A stretch of DNA of 64,000 bases. It comes from JBCBUE01 sp039818285. Its GTDB lineage: Bacteria > Planctomycetota > Phycisphaerae > Phycisphaerales > Phycisphaeraceae. The notes under the pieces are model-generated. The model had not been told where the DNA came from. It did not search any database and saw nothing but the letters and a program-made list of their open reading frames with translations. Both the position numbers and the translations under genes were made by a program. Numbering within the stretch: position 1 is the first letter of the stretch; every line of letters begins with the position of its first letter. Shown here in pieces: positions 63,386 through 64,000 of the stretch. The stretch lies in assembly GCA_039818285.1 (NCBI GenBank), contig JBCBUE010000004.1, positions 1 through 64,000 of the forward strand, in the 5' to 3' direction.

Positions 63386-64000
63386 TTACTCGTGGCTCGC
63401 GACGCCGGCGGAAGAGACGGCTTTGGCGTCGATGGGCTGATAGACGCGGACGTAATCGACGAGATAGGCCGAGGGGAAGTCGGTGCCGGAGGGGTCGCCG
63501 CCGTTGTCGCCACCGAGGGCGAGGTTGAGCAGGATGAAGTGGGGCTGGCGGAAGGGGTTGTTGGCTTCGGGCGTCTCGTTGTAGGTCTTGGAGAGGTCGA
63601 TCTCGTTCAGCAGTCGGCCGTCGACGTAGAGGCGGATGAACGACTCGTCCCAGTCCATGCGCCAGACGTGGAAGTCGTCGTCCCAGGTCTGAGGGTCGCC
63701 GAGCTCTTCGATGGGTGTCTTCGTCGAGTCCCAGTTGGCCGACCACCGCCATTGGTCTTTTTTCCAGGCGGCGTTGGCGAGGATCTGCCCCTGGTAGTAC
63801 TCCATGATGTCGATCTCGCCGCGCGCCGGCCAGGGACCGTCGACGCCGAGGGTCCAGATCGCTGGCCAGAGCCCGTCTTCGGCTCGGATCTTGGCGCGGA
63901 TCTCGAACCGTCCGTACTGGAAGGCCTGCTTGCCGGCGGAGGTAACCAGTGCCGACGTGTAGTCGATGTGGGTGCGCGTGCGCCGCCAGTCCTCGCTGGT
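63386..64000 (-). CDS. GH16 family endo-glycosidase (5' end outside window)
   Basis: The frame is open to the edge of the window, so only the last 204 residues are seen. They contain the GH16 catalytic motif GEIDIMEYY (Glu nucleophile, Asp, Glu acid/base), preceded by GRFEIRAKIRAEDGLWPAIW and followed by FHVWRMDWDESFIRLYVDG, PHFILLNLALGGD and YLVDYVRVYQ, all typical of the family. GH16 enzymes cut beta-1,3/1,4-glucans (laminarin, lichenin) or galactans (agar, carrageenan, porphyran). The part seen does not separate these. The partner sulfatase 6 bp downstream would fit a sulfated galactan. A start inside the window, such as the ATG at 63805, would cut the catalytic motif in half. Confidence 0.93.
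   Translation of the reverse strand, partial: TSEDWRRTRTHIDYTSALVTSAGKQAFQYGRFEIRAKIRAEDGLWPAIWTLGVDGPWPARGEIDIMEYYQGQILANAAWKKDQWRWSANWDSTKTPIEELGDPQTWDDDFHVWRMDWDESFIRLYVDGRLLNEIDLSKTYNETPEANNPFRQPHFILLNLALGGDNGGDPSGTDFPSAYLVDYVRVYQPIDAKAVSSAGVASHE

Noticed and set aside
1..64000. CRISPR arrays, rRNA genes, insertion sequences and SusC/SusD pairs
   Set aside because: I looked for regular repeats, transposase motifs, rRNA-like sequence and TonB-type receptor genes and saw none.

Overview
The window looks like a chromosome segment of a planctomycete, most likely of the class Phycisphaerae. The grounds are very high G+C coding DNA, several secreted proteins ending in PEP-CTERM sorting signals, prepilin-like proteins with an N-terminal FTLIELLVVIS motif, five sulfatases mixed with glycoside hydrolases, and a SecA-like/M50-peptidase/HlyD cluster of a type seen in this phylum. 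The taxonomy is inferred; no rRNA or other marker is present.

Layout. 1-7024 is housekeeping: the end of an ATP-grasp/alpha-E protein and a transglutaminase (predicted peptide-modification pair), recQ, and a translationally coupled glpK-glpD operon. 7359-25704 is a glycan-degradation locus on the minus strand. GH78 alpha-L-rhamnosidase is followed by an autoregulated LacI repressor, a PEP-CTERM protein, a prepilin-like protein and a six-gene chain (GH-A hydrolase, sulfatase, six-hairpin glycosidase, sulfatase, six-hairpin glycosidase, GH51) in which almost every junction is an ATGA overlap. 25705-26611 is gene-poor and is followed by two tRNA-Gly genes. 27001-34809 is a uronate/sugar-acid catabolic region: mannonate dehydratase and an IclR regulator diverge from uronate isomerase, an SDR mannonate oxidoreductase, a GH39-like hydrolase, an RraA-like aldolase and an FAD oxidoreductase. 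35032-45611 is a second regulator/PEP-CTERM/prepilin/hydrolase module, driven by a GntR-LacI hybrid repressor with a very clear promoter and operator. Its large hydrolase gene is frameshifted, and a GH2 beta-mannosidase follows. 45955-53003 carries a predicted export system: GAF-HlyD adaptor, M50 zinc peptidase-HlyD fusion, short SecA-like ATPase, and a convergent HlyD. 53192-64000 is a third glycan module on the minus strand: GH16, sulfatases, LacI, prepilin-like protein, PEP-CTERM proteins and a GH-A hydrolase. It has three copies of one LacI-type operator.

How it fits together. The three glycan modules share one plan: a sugar-responsive repressor, a PEP-CTERM cell-surface protein, a pseudopilin-like protein, and a set of hydrolases and sulfatases. 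No SusC/SusD pair is present, so the PEP-CTERM and prepilin-like proteins are candidates for the surface glycan-handling parts. GH78, GH51, sulfatases and the glucuronate-to-KDG genes suggest a sulfated, rhamnose- and uronate-containing polysaccharide as one substrate (inference). Many of the enzymes have no signal peptide, so oligosaccharides are probably finished in the cytoplasm. The export cluster at 45955-53003 is the least understood assembly in the window.
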